In this document: positions 1 through 7,521 of the stretch, one piece after another | How positions within the stretch are numbered: position 1 is the first letter of the stretch | How the letters are laid out: the number at the start of each line of letters is the position of its first letter | Source of the DNA: Chloroflexota bacterium | GTDB lineage: Bacteria > Chloroflexota > Dehalococcoidia > UBA2979 | Assembly (NCBI GenBank): GCA_947470025.1 | Contig: CANIRU010000007.1 | Location: 1-42,983 of the forward strand | DNA length: 42,983 nt | Direction of reading: 5' to 3' | The notes under the pieces: model-generated | Database searches by the model: none | What the model was told of the DNA's origin: nothing | The model's input: only the letters and a program-made list of their open reading frames with translations | Program-made: the position numbers and the translations under genes

Positions 1-1650
1 GCCGTCGGCGGCATGGGCCTGGCCGGGGCGGCGCTGATCGGTTGTGGCGGCGGCGGCAGCGCGCCGGCCACCGGCGGCACCCCGGGCAAGGCACCCGCGA
101 CGGGCGTAGCCCCCGCCACCGGCGAGCAGCCGCAGATGAGCGAGGCGTTCGTCCTCGTCCAGACGCGCGACGCCGTGAGCCTCGAGCCGCTCGACGCCAA
201 CGTCTACACGATCCCGGAGCGCATCGGCCTCGTGTACCCGCGCCTGCTGTTCTCCACCCTGGAGGACCCGAAGTCGCCGGCGTCCATCAAGTGGATCCCG
301 TCGTACATCGTCCAGTCGATGGAGAACGCCGACGGCGGCAAGACGATGACCTTCAAGCTCAAGCAGGGCGTGAAGTACCAGAACATCGCTCCGCTCAACG
401 GCCGCGAGTTCACCTCGGCGGACGTGAAGTTCTCGATCGATCGCTACATGAAGCACCCGAAGAGCACCTTCGGCAACCGCTTCAGCGACATCAGCACGAT
501 CGAGACGCCGGACAAGTACACCGTTGTCTTCAAGCTGAAGGCGCCGTCGCGCTACCTCGTCTCCTCGCTCGCCGCGGAGACCGCGCTGATCAGCCCGCCC
601 GAGATCGAGAACGACTACAAGACCAAGGCCATTGGCCCCGGCCCGTACATCCACGAGCAGTACCTCCAGGGCGAGGGTTCGACGCTCAAGAAGAACCCCG
701 ACTACATCGACGCGAAGAACATCTGGTTCAACCGCTACCTGGTGAAGGTCATCACCGACGCGGCCACGCGCAACGCGGCGCTGAAGACCAGCCAGGTCGA
801 CTGGATCGACAGCGGCGCGCTCACGCCCGCAGACGTGAAGAGCCTCGAGGGTCCGACGGTGACGACGTACGAGAACATCTCGTCGTCCACCACGAACACC
901 ACGTGGAACATGAACAACCCGAAGTTCAAGGACTACCGCATCCGTCTTGCGATGTCGAAGGCGTTCGATCGCCAGGCGTACATCGACCAGACGCTGCAGG
1001 CATCGGGCAAGTGGACCGGCATCGTCCCGGTGGACTTCGGCAAGATGGCCTTCACCCAGGACGAGGTGAAGGCGAACAACGTCATGAAGTACGACCCGGC
1101 GGAGGCGAAGAAGCTCTTCGAGGCCGCGGGTGGCAAGCCGGGTATGACGGTGGAGTACTACTACAACTCCAACGGCACCACGGACAGCGTCCAGCTCCAG
1201 CTGATGTCCAAGCAGTGGGAGCAGAACCTTGGTATCAAGACCACGCTGAAGACCGAGGACTACAGCATCTTCCTGCCGAAGATGTACCTCGGAGCCCTCG
1301 GACCGGGTGGTGGCTACCAGGAGATGTACACTACGACCTACGGCATCCCGAACTGGCACGAGCACCTGTTCGCGCCGTACCTCAAGGGCGGTAACCGCAA
1401 CGGCTCCAACTTCGAGGACGCGGAGGTGACGAAGCAGCTCGACGATCTGAAGCAGACCCTCGACGACGCCGCGGCGTTCGAGAAGGCGCGCAAGATCCAG
1501 TCGCTGATCTGGGAGAAGCACCTGCCGATGACGCAGCGGCCCACGCCGCTGAGTTACTCGGCGTACAACTCGAAGCTCCGCAACTTCCCGATGCCGGGCA
1601 ACTACCCGCCGGGCGTCGAGTGGTCGTACGGGACCTGGAAGGCCAAGTAG
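1..1650 (+). CDS. ABC transporter substrate-binding protein, family 5 (peptide type), 5' partial
   Basis: Extracellular solute-binding lipoprotein of the SBP_bac_5 family, which delivers peptides, nickel complexes or similar solutes to an ABC permease. The reading frame is open from base 1 (A-V-G-G before the first Met), so the true start lies off the left edge. The visible N-terminus is the end of a signal peptide with the lipobox ALIGC; the lipidated Cys is followed by a Gly/Ala/Thr/Pro-rich linker. The family 5 fold follows, with the typical GPGPY segment and an NPDY element near the middle, and the protein ends in a Tyr/Pro-rich tail. About 545 aa are visible, close to full family length. 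No permease or ATPase lies next to it here, so the rest of the system must be upstream or elsewhere. The substrate cannot be told. A strong hairpin terminator follows the stop codon. Confidence 0.9.
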   Translation, partial: AVGGMGLAGAALIGCGGGGSAPATGGTPGKAPATGVAPATGEQPQMSEAFVLVQTRDAVSLEPLDANVYTIPERIGLVYPRLLFSTLEDPKSPASIKWIPSYIVQSMENADGGKTMTFKLKQGVKYQNIAPLNGREFTSADVKFSIDRYMKHPKSTFGNRFSDISTIETPDKYTVVFKLKAPSRYLVSSLAAETALISPPEIENDYKTKAIGPGPYIHEQYLQGEGSTLKKNPDYIDAKNIWFNRYLVKVITDAATRNAALKTSQVDWIDSGALTPADVKSLEGPTVTTYENISSSTTNTTWNMNNPKFKDYRIRLAMSKAFDRQAYIDQTLQASGKWTGIVPVDFGKMAFTQDEVKANNVMKYDPAEAKKLFEAAGGKPGMTVEYYYNSNGTTDSVQLQLMSKQWEQNLGIKTTLKTEDYSIFLPKMYLGALGPGGGYQEMYTTTYGIPNWHEHLFAPYLKGGNRNGSNFEDAEVTKQLDDLKQTLDDAAAFEKARKIQSLIWEKHLPMTQRPTPLSYSAYNSKLRNFPMPGNYPPGVEWSYGTWKAK

Positions 1651-1694
1651 CTCGACCCGTCTGTCCTGCGGGACAGCCGTTCGAAGACAACGGG

Positions 1695-1720
1695 ACGGGG
1701 GCCGAGCGATCGGCCCCCGT
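1695..1720 (+). terminator. Rho-independent-type hairpin after the binding-protein gene
   Basis: A perfect 11-bp inverted repeat (ACGGGGGCCGA, loop GCGA, TCGGCCCCCGT) starts 45 nt after the stop codon of the substrate-binding protein and is followed by TTCTGCGT. The T-tract is poor, as at the other hairpin terminators in this window. Confidence 0.75.
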
Positions 1721-1789
1721 TCTGCGTCCTGAGGCGTCGCGGGCGATCTACACTGGCCGCCGGTTCACCAATGCAGGAGGAGGCAGGTC

Positions 1790-2098
1790 ATGTACGGCAC
1801 GGTGGCGCGGATGCGACTGCGGCCCGGGGCGGAGGTGCTGTTTCGCGCGCAGTTCGATGCGCTGGTGCACGAACAACTGAAGGGGTGGACGTCCACGACC
1901 TTCTTCCAGTCCGATGCGGACCCCCTCGACGTGTGGATGGTGGTGGTCTTCGACAGCGCGGAGTCTTACCGGGCGAACGCGGAGCGACCCAACATGGATG
2001 CGGTCTACCGGCGCTTTCGCTCGTGCCTGGAGGCCGATCCGGAGTGGCACGACGGGAATGTCATGGCCGCGTACGGACTCGGCCAGCCGCGCGCCTGA
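1790..2098 (+). CDS. ABM-like (dimeric alpha/beta barrel) small protein
   Basis: A 102-aa protein with the look of the antibiotic-biosynthesis-monooxygenase / dimeric alpha-beta barrel superfamily. It has an opening strand (YGTVARMRLRPG), a helix with an HEQLKGW segment, a central strand VWMVVVFDS and a helix of the SAESYRANAE type. Members range from heme-degrading and quinol monooxygenases to proteins without known activity, and no catalytic residue can be assigned here. The start is supported by a strong AGGAGG a few bases upstream. A TACACT hexamer at 1749-1754 could be the -10 box. The gene is convergent with the sortase gene, with only 19 nt between the stop codons. A second protein of the same general fold lies at 31819-32133. 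Confidence 0.7.
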   Translation: MYGTVARMRLRPGAEVLFRAQFDALVHEQLKGWTSTTFFQSDADPLDVWMVVVFDSAESYRANAERPNMDAVYRRFRSCLEADPEWHDGNVMAAYGLGQPRA

Positions 2099-2117
2099 GC
2101 CGCAGGGCATCGAGCCC

Positions 2118-2849
2118 CTACGCGCGCTCGGCCTTCACGACCAGGCGGACGCTGTACTCGTGCGTCTCCGTGTCGAAGACGCCCCCGCAGGTGAAGAGGG
2201 TAATCGTGTCCTTCTTCACGTTGGCGCTCCAGACCTTGCCCCAGTCCGTCTTCTCCGCGTGGTACTCCGTGGCGGAGGTGACGAGGTACTTGTACGTCTT
2301 GCCCTTGTAGTCCACCTCGATCACGTCGCCCGGGCGGAGCTTGTCCAGCGCCCAGAAGATCGCCGGGCCCTGATACTCGGCGTTGCCGGCGTAGGCGATC
2401 TGGCGGCGCAGGTCCACGTGGCCGCCGAAGATCGCGTTCCCGCCCGCGCCGGGCACGCCGCCCAGGCCGGGGAACTTCGACATGTCGTAATAGGCCACGT
2501 CTGTCGGACCGCTGGGCTCCGGCATCACCGAGCCGGTCACCGCCCGATAGGACAACGGCGCGTTCACGGAGATCGAGGGGATGCGGATCCGTCCGTAGGT
2601 CGCATCGGGCGGGTCGCCGTGCTTCTTCGTGAAGGCGTCCACGCTGTCGGCCTGCCGCGCCGGTCCGCCGGAGCTCGCGCCGGTCTTGGCGTCGCTCTGG
2701 CGCGTCTGGGCGTTCGACCCGGGGAAGAGCCGGATGCCGGAGGCGCCGGGGATGCTGCCGTTGGTGAGCAGGACGACCGCCGCGAGGGCAGCGATCCCGA
2801 TGATCGTGAAGAGCGCCAGCTGCACGCGGCGCGCACCAGTCGAACCCAT
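2118..2849 (-). CDS. Sortase family transpeptidase
   Basis: Membrane-anchored cysteine transpeptidase of the sortase family, which attaches surface proteins or pilins to the envelope through a sorting signal. A single membrane segment near the N-terminus (ALFTIIGIAALAAVVLLT) is followed by a linker and the sortase barrel. The catalytic triad is visible: His in GGHVD, Cys in TLFTCGG and Arg in YSVRLVV. The domain resembles the class E/F types. I chose the Met at 2849 because GGAGG stands 4 nt before it; the open frame extends to 2924 with two further possible starts. No LPXTG-like substrate or pilin is visible in the window, so this sortase is an orphan here. Convergent with the ABM-like gene. 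Confidence 0.85.
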   Translation of the reverse strand: MGSTGARRVQLALFTIIGIAALAAVVLLTNGSIPGASGIRLFPGSNAQTRQSDAKTGASSGGPARQADSVDAFTKKHGDPPDATYGRIRIPSISVNAPLSYRAVTGSVMPEPSGPTDVAYYDMSKFPGLGGVPGAGGNAIFGGHVDLRRQIAYAGNAEYQGPAIFWALDKLRPGDVIEVDYKGKTYKYLVTSATEYHAEKTDWGKVWSANVKKDTITLFTCGGVFDTETHEYSVRLVVKAERA

Positions 2850-3003
2850 ACCGCCTCCGAAGCCCCCGCTCCGCTCACCCATCGTACCGAGGAAGCCGGA
2901 TAGCCGCAGTCGATCGGAGTACACGCGTTATCGATTCCTGGCGCAGTGCGGATCGCGCTGCGATTTGCCGATGATCGCGGGAGCGGCGCAGGCGGCGGGA
3001 GGC

Positions 3004-3171
3004 ATGGCGATGATGGATGTCGTACTGGGCGGGGCGATGGGCCTCGTGCTCGCCGTGCTGCTGACCAGCCCGCCGAAGCAGAAGAAGGTCAAGGTCACCT
3101 CGAAGGTCGTCGAAGAGCCTTCGGTCGAGGTGGTCGATGCGAAGCCGGCGAAGGGCGCGAAGAAGAAGTAA
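3004..3171 (+). CDS. Small single-pass membrane protein (55 aa), unknown
   Basis: The 55-aa protein has a short hydrophobic N-terminal segment (about residues 4-21, VVLGGAMGLVLAVLLT) and a charged C-terminal tail rich in Lys, Val and Glu that ends in AKGAKKK. A GGCGGGAGGC stretch just before the ATG can serve as ribosome binding site. It looks like a small membrane protein with a cytoplasmic basic tail. The longer open frame in the ORF track is antisense to the sortase gene and is not needed. No family was recognised. It is divergent from the sortase gene and convergent with the next gene. Confidence 0.5.
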   Translation: MAMMDVVLGGAMGLVLAVLLTSPPKQKKVKVTSKVVEEPSVEVVDAKPAKGAKKK

Positions 3172-3200
3172 CAGTCCGCCGGCGGCGGGTACCCGCCTGG

Positions 3201-3854
3201 CTAGACGCCGACGAGGCGCAGGTGCCCGAGGCGCTCCGAGGGCGTCGCGCCGGCATGGCCCTCCATCAGCACGAGGTTCGCACGGCTCGAGTGCTCCTCC
3301 ACCAGTGAGACCTGCCCGGTAAGGATCGACCGTTCGAGGGCGAGCAGTGTGCTGCCATCGCGGGGTGCGAACAGGGCGTCGGAGGCATCACCGGCGATCA
3401 CGCGCATGGCACGTTGTGCCTCGGCTCCGAACAGGTCGCCATCCGTCAGCCGGGACGTCTCGCGGCGGCCGTCGCGCAGGGACATCGTCAGGGTCGCCAT
3501 GCCATCCTCAGCGTGCAGCTCAAGGTCACCCAGCGGGCACTCGGCGAAGAGCGAGACGCACTCCACCGCGGCGGTGCGCGCCCGCAAACTCGCCAGGCGT
3601 ACCTCGGGGTAGCGGAGCTCCGCCGTCAGGGTGTCGCAACCGTCGAGGTCATCGTCACCCAGCGCAGCGCCGGTCACACTGCCCGGGGTCGTCTGCATCA
3701 GTCGATTCGCGAGCGCGATGGCGTCACGGGACAGCTCGGTCGCCCCCGCCGGTGCGCTGAGCGTGAGGTCGAGGAAGCGGGGACGCCAGCCGGCGTCGGA
3801 CGCGGCGAGGTTGGCCAGGAAGGTGAGTCCCGCCTGCTGAAGCCGCGGCCGCAT
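3201..3854 (-). CDS. Hypothetical protein, unknown
   Basis: A 217-aa soluble protein with no membrane segment or signal peptide that I can see. The composition is balanced (many Leu, Ala, Asp, Arg), with a segment DGMATLTMSLRDGRRETSRL that reads like beta strands. I do not recognise the family. The ORF track begins with a TTG one codon earlier, and ATG at 3854 is preferred. Codon use is GC-rich at third positions like the neighbours, which supports a real gene. It is divergent from the flavin reductase gene, with 113 nt between them. Confidence 0.6.
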   Translation of the reverse strand: MRPRLQQAGLTFLANLAASDAGWRPRFLDLTLSAPAGATELSRDAIALANRLMQTTPGSVTGAALGDDDLDGCDTLTAELRYPEVRLASLRARTAAVECVSLFAECPLGDLELHAEDGMATLTMSLRDGRRETSRLTDGDLFGAEAQRAMRVIAGDASDALFAPRDGSTLLALERSILTGQVSLVEEHSSRANLVLMEGHAGATPSERLGHLRLVGV

Positions 3855-3967
3855 CAAGGCGAACGGGACCCGCGCGCGCAGCGCACGCCCGCTCTGCGCC
3901 GCGCAACCCCACGCGGATCGTGCGCGGGGGGCGGTGGTACCATCCGGCGGTTCCCGCAGGAGGGGTC

Positions 3968-4474
3968 ATGGCTGACGCATCGCTCGATTCGCGCGAGTAC
4001 CGCAACACGATGGGGCTGTTCGCGACCGGCGTGACAGTGGTCACCGCGCAGTACGGCCACCAACGTCGGGGCATGACCGCGAACTCGTTCACCTCGGTGT
4101 CACTGCACCCGCCGCTGCTGCTGATCTGCGTGGACCACAGCGCCTCGATGCACCCGGTGCTCGATGTTGCCGAGGCGTTCGCTGTGAATATCCTTGCCGC
4201 CGACCAGCGCGCCGCCTCGGACGCCTTCGCGCGGCACGGCGAGAGCGAGACGGTGATGAACGGCATCCCGTTCCACGACGGTCCCGCTGGGTCGCCGATC
4301 CTCGAAGGTGTGCTCGGCTGGGCCGAGTGCCGCATCGAGGCGCGTTACGCGGCTGGCGACCACACGATCATCGTGGGGCGCGTGGAGGCGATCGCGATCG
4401 AGCGTCCCGGCGTCGACCCACTGCTGTACTTCGCCGGTGGCTACCGCGGCCTCGGCGCCCCCATCGCCCAGTAG
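3968..4474 (+). CDS. Flavin reductase-like / FMN-binding split-barrel protein
   Basis: A 168-aa member of the flavin reductase domain family (FMN-binding split barrel), the small component that supplies reduced flavin to two-component monooxygenases or acts as an NAD(P)H:flavin oxidoreductase. Family hallmarks are the opening FATGVTVVTA, the GMTANSFTSVSLHPPLLLIC segment and the closing HTIIVGRVEAI followed by PLLYFAGGYRGLG. Length is normal. The ATG at 3968 is chosen over the longer ORF because AGGAGGGG precedes it by 3 nt. A TGGTACCAT extended -10-like box sits at about 3935-3943. No partner monooxygenase is adjacent. The same fold is also used by F420 enzymes, and this window carries F420 genes, so an F420 link cannot be excluded. 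Confidence 0.85.
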   Translation: MADASLDSREYRNTMGLFATGVTVVTAQYGHQRRGMTANSFTSVSLHPPLLLICVDHSASMHPVLDVAEAFAVNILAADQRAASDAFARHGESETVMNGIPFHDGPAGSPILEGVLGWAECRIEARYAAGDHTIIVGRVEAIAIERPGVDPLLYFAGGYRGLGAPIAQ

Positions 4475-4560
4475 CGCGCAGTCGCGTCCCGCCGAGCATC
4501 GGGGAGCCGCGCGTCCTCGATGCGGGCGTTCCCGCATACGGGTGGTACGCCCCGCGCCCG

Positions 4561-4572
4561 TAGGCTGGCGAC
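4561..4572 (+). promoter_or_regulatory. -10 box directly before a GTG start (candidate leaderless promoter)
   Basis: TAGGCT is followed by six bases and then the GTG of the transglycosylase gene. No Shine-Dalgarno sequence is present. This is the geometry expected when transcription starts at the start codon. No good -35 box is visible. Confidence 0.4.
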
Positions 4573-5481
4573 GTGGGCATCGAAGCCATCAACCCGATCG
4601 GTCGTACCGCGCCCGTGCAGCGCGATGTCCCCGCGTCCGCGCCGGTGCGTGGCGCGAACTTCGCGAGCGCGCTCCAGCGCCGCCTCGATCAGCCGCGGGC
4701 CGAGATCGATCAGATCCGCGCCGAGGTGTCCTCGTTCCGCGATGGCGGCGCGCTGCGCAACCTCGCCGGCTCGCCTGTGACTGAGTTCATCAACGGCGGC
4801 AGCGGCTCCATCGTCGGTGGGTCGCTCGGGGCGCCCTCGTCGCCCGGTGAGATCGCGGCGCTCCTCGCTCGACAGGCGACCGGCAACGCGAGTGACCCCT
4901 ACGGCTGGCGCGAGATGTCGAGGCAGGTCGGTGATTCAGTCATCGGCCCCGGCTACGGCGCGATGTTCGAGCGGCAGATCCAGCAGGAGTCCGGCTTCGC
5001 GCCGGACGTCGTGATGGGCCAGCGGCGATCCTCGGCAGGGGCAGAGGGCATCGCACAGCTCATGCCGCAGTTCTACCCGCACGTGAATCGCACGGATCCA
5101 GCGCAGTCGCTGCACGCGGGTGCGCAGTCGATGAAGCAATACCTCACCGCGTTCAACGGCGATGTGCGCAAAGCGCTGGCCTCGTACAACTCGGGCATGG
5201 GCACCGTGCAGGCCGCCGTCGCGAGGGGGGGCGCGGCATGGGAGTCGCACCTGCCCCAGGAGACGCGTGACTACCTAGCGGCGATCGCGGGCGGCACGAG
5301 GCCCGTGTTCTCGACGGTTAGCGGATTCGGCGGCGCCACCGGCAGCGGGAATGGCCTTCCGGCGTCCCTCGCGACCGGACTCGGTGGCGTGCTGGGCGGT
5401 CAAGGGGCCTCTGTGGTCGCGCAGCTGGGGCTCGCCTCGAGTCTGCGGTCGCTCGGCGGCTTCGGGATGCCGAACGAATAG
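4573..5481 (+). CDS. Lytic transglycosylase (SLT domain) protein
   Basis: Peptidoglycan-cleaving enzyme of the SLT/goose-lysozyme-like fold, which cuts glycan strands with formation of 1,6-anhydro-muramyl ends. The SLT domain covers roughly residues 125-235 and shows the catalytic Glu in QQESGF (about E139), GIAQLMP and the ALASYNSG motif. The first 100 residues are low-complexity with an amphipathic stretch, and the C-terminus is Gly/Ser-rich. There is no obvious signal peptide, so export may be through a specialised route such as a flagellar or pilus machine, as with enzymes that open the wall for appendages. That role is an inference. The GTG start is chosen because the frame begins there; a TAGGCT box lies 6 nt before it. 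Confidence 0.85.
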   Translation: MGIEAINPIGRTAPVQRDVPASAPVRGANFASALQRRLDQPRAEIDQIRAEVSSFRDGGALRNLAGSPVTEFINGGSGSIVGGSLGAPSSPGEIAALLARQATGNASDPYGWREMSRQVGDSVIGPGYGAMFERQIQQESGFAPDVVMGQRRSSAGAEGIAQLMPQFYPHVNRTDPAQSLHAGAQSMKQYLTAFNGDVRKALASYNSGMGTVQAAVARGGAAWESHLPQETRDYLAAIAGGTRPVFSTVSGFGGATGSGNGLPASLATGLGGVLGGQGASVVAQLGLASSLRSLGGFGMPNE

Positions 5482-5567
5482 CCTCGGCCGAAGGCGCGAG
5501 CGAGGGGGTCGCTCCTACGCGCCGGGGTCTGCTACGATCACGTTCCTCCGCTCGCGCGGACGTTGAT

Positions 5568-5644
5568 GGTGGGTGTGGCCTAGCGGTTAGGGCGTCAGGT
5601 TGTGGCCCTGAAGATCGGGGGTTCGAATCCCCTCACCCACCCCA
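5568..5644 (+). tRNA. tRNA-His (anticodon GTG)
   Basis: A complete cloverleaf can be folded by hand. The acceptor stem GTGGGTG/CACCCAC (5569-5575 with 5634-5640) has an extra G at -1 (5568) and discriminator C (5641), both diagnostic of tRNA-His. The D stem is GCC/GGC. The anticodon stem TCAGG/CCTGA encloses loop TTGTGGC with anticodon GTG at 5602-5604. The T loop is TTCGAAT. The 3' CCA (5642-5644) is encoded in the DNA. A TACGAT hexamer about 30 nt upstream could be its -10 box. Confidence 0.97.
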
Positions 5645-5721
5645 TCACCCCTGCTCGGGACTGATAGCCTCCCGGCGGCGGTGCCCATAACAGTGCCGCT
5701 CCGCACCGCCTAGGGGTTGTC

Positions 5722-6897
5722 ATGCGTCGAAATAACGTCCTGCCCGCGCTCGCGGTATTCCTCGTCGTCTTCGCCGTGGCGGCGGCCGGCTTCGTCGCAA
5801 GCAAGGTGAAGAGCCCCGGCTCCAGCGGCGGTGCGTCGCTCCAGATGGCCGAGCAACTGCTCCGCCAGGACGCCACGACTGGCATCGAGATCGTCCCGGG
5901 CGTCGTCGTCCCGGCCCTCGACCAGCTGGTGAACGCGGGCGTCACGAACGCCGCCGACCGCATGTCTCTCCCGACCATCCCGAACGCGCGCCTCATCGGT
6001 TCGACGCACATCCAGGGCGGCGATGGCGGCAACCTCGTGCTCGTGATGTACGAGGTCGACCAGGATATGAGCATGGTCACAGAGGCGCTGTCCAAGCAGC
6101 TCGACCAGTCGCCGTGGCAGGTCACCGGCGCGCAGGGTCAGGCCACGCAGCGCGTCCTCGGCTTCCGCAACTCGCGGAACGACCTCGAGGGCTCCGTCAC
6201 GGTGCGGCTCCACCGCCAGGCGGACGCGTACTCGCTGACCGTCTCCCGCGGCGGTAAGGACGTCACCAACCGCATGAAGATCACAGCGCTCACGCCCTCG
6301 GTCGGCGCGACAACGCAGCCGGATCTTACGATCGTGCGCGTCGAGCCAGGCCCGGCGCAGGTGGCTGGTCTGCAGGCGGGCGACAAGATCGTCCGCGTGA
6401 ACGACACCGCCGTGAAGAACCCGCAGGAGCTGGCCGCCGCGCTCGCCGCGACCGTCGCTTCCGGGACGCCTCGATCGACCGTCGCGTACCTCCTCGCCCA
6501 GAGCCCGTCGCCGGATCAGGCGCAGGGTGCGACCGCGTTCGTGGCGCCGCAGCCGCCGCTCGCGGTGCCGTCGAGCTTCCCGGCCGCCCAGGCGTGGCAG
6601 GGACTCACGGTGGTCGACTACGCCACCGGGCAGGTCCAGGGCGGCCGCGCGTACAACCTGCGGCTCGTGTCGAAGGACCCCGCCGCCGCGGTCGCGAACC
6701 GCGTGCGCGACGGGCTGAAGGCGGCCGGCTGGCAGATCGTCAGCGACACGCCGCAGGGCTTCGCGACGCAGCTGCAGATCGCCAACCAGGCGCAGGGCCT
6801 CACCGGGCAGGTCGCGATTGACCAGTTTGAAGGCGACTCAGCGTATATCCAGGTCGTTGTACGCATTCAGAGCGGCGCACCCGGGGGGAAACCCTAA
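5722..6897 (+). CDS. Membrane-anchored PDZ-domain protein
   Basis: The 391-aa protein starts with a membrane anchor (about residues 5-27, VLPALAVFLVVFAVAAAGFVA) and continues outside the membrane. Residues around 205-260 read as a PDZ domain (VEPGPAQVAGLQAGDKIVRVNDTAV), the peptide-binding module common in HtrA proteases, but there is no protease domain. The parts on either side (about 60-190 and 280-385) resemble each other in style, with WQVTG / GWQIVSD elements and alternating strand patterns, and may be a repeated unknown domain. A role as an extracytoplasmic adaptor is possible but not shown. The start has AGGGGTTGTC before it. The gene stands alone between tRNA-His and the zinc protein. 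Confidence 0.75.
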   Translation: MRRNNVLPALAVFLVVFAVAAAGFVASKVKSPGSSGGASLQMAEQLLRQDATTGIEIVPGVVVPALDQLVNAGVTNAADRMSLPTIPNARLIGSTHIQGGDGGNLVLVMYEVDQDMSMVTEALSKQLDQSPWQVTGAQGQATQRVLGFRNSRNDLEGSVTVRLHRQADAYSLTVSRGGKDVTNRMKITALTPSVGATTQPDLTIVRVEPGPAQVAGLQAGDKIVRVNDTAVKNPQELAAALAATVASGTPRSTVAYLLAQSPSPDQAQGATAFVAPQPPLAVPSSFPAAQAWQGLTVVDYATGQVQGGRAYNLRLVSKDPAAAVANRVRDGLKAAGWQIVSDTPQGFATQLQIANQAQGLTGQVAIDQFEGDSAYIQVVVRIQSGAPGGKP

Positions 6898-6921
6898 TCT
6901 CGATCCTCCGCTGACTGCGGA

Positions 6922-7413
6922 ATGATCGCTCGGTCCGAAGTAGCGCGCGTCCCTCCGATGCGCATCTCAGACACAACTCTCCTGTCCAACGGCGGTGGAT
7001 CTGTGCTCATCGAAGGCACCTGCACGTTCGGTGGTGGATTTCTGCGTCGCTCGTGCAGCGGCACGGCCATCGGCCAGTGCGTCTACTGCGGCGCGCCGTT
7101 CTGCGACCAGCACGGCGAGCTGGGCCCCGAATACCACGAGGTCTGCTCGCGCTCCGCGTGCCAGACGAAGTACTCGGACGTGCGCGATCATCGCAACTGG
7201 GTCGTCGCGCACAGCGGTCCGAACACCGTCGCGATGTGCGCCGAGGACGACTGCACCGAGCGGATGCAGCACCTCTGCCAGCGCTGCAATCTCCGCTTCT
7301 GCGAAGAGCACCTGAAGGCCGGCAACGTGGTCGAGCAGCGCTACGACCCGCCGCGCAAGCTGGTCATGATCATGTGCGCGCACTGCCTGGCGCGCCGCAA
7401 GATCTGGGACTGA
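6922..7413 (+). CDS. Cys-rich zinc-binding protein, unknown
   Basis: Up to 163 aa, with many Cys and several His residues arranged as paired zinc-finger motifs: CVYCGAPFCDQH, then CAEDDC and CQRCNLRFCEEH, ending with CAHC. The CxxC-x4-CxxH pattern is like B-box or AN1-type zinc fingers, so two or three bound zinc ions are likely. Function is unknown. The start is uncertain: ATG 6922 and ATG 6958 lack a good ribosome site, while GTG 7003 follows GGTGG and would begin at LIEGTCTF, right before the first Cys. Codon use agrees with the neighbours. The gene follows the PDZ protein by 24 nt, so the two could be co-transcribed. Confidence 0.65.
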   Translation: MIARSEVARVPPMRISDTTLLSNGGGSVLIEGTCTFGGGFLRRSCSGTAIGQCVYCGAPFCDQHGELGPEYHEVCSRSACQTKYSDVRDHRNWVVAHSGPNTVAMCAEDDCTERMQHLCQRCNLRFCEEHLKAGNVVEQRYDPPRKLVMIMCAHCLARRKIWD

Positions 7414-7521
7414 TCGAGTCTCCCGCTGCATTCCGCAGGTTCGCCTGTCGGTGCCCGCGGGTCGGGAGCGGGCCGGGCCGAGTATCCCGGCATGAGGCCC
7501 AGGAAAGACGAAGGCGTTGAG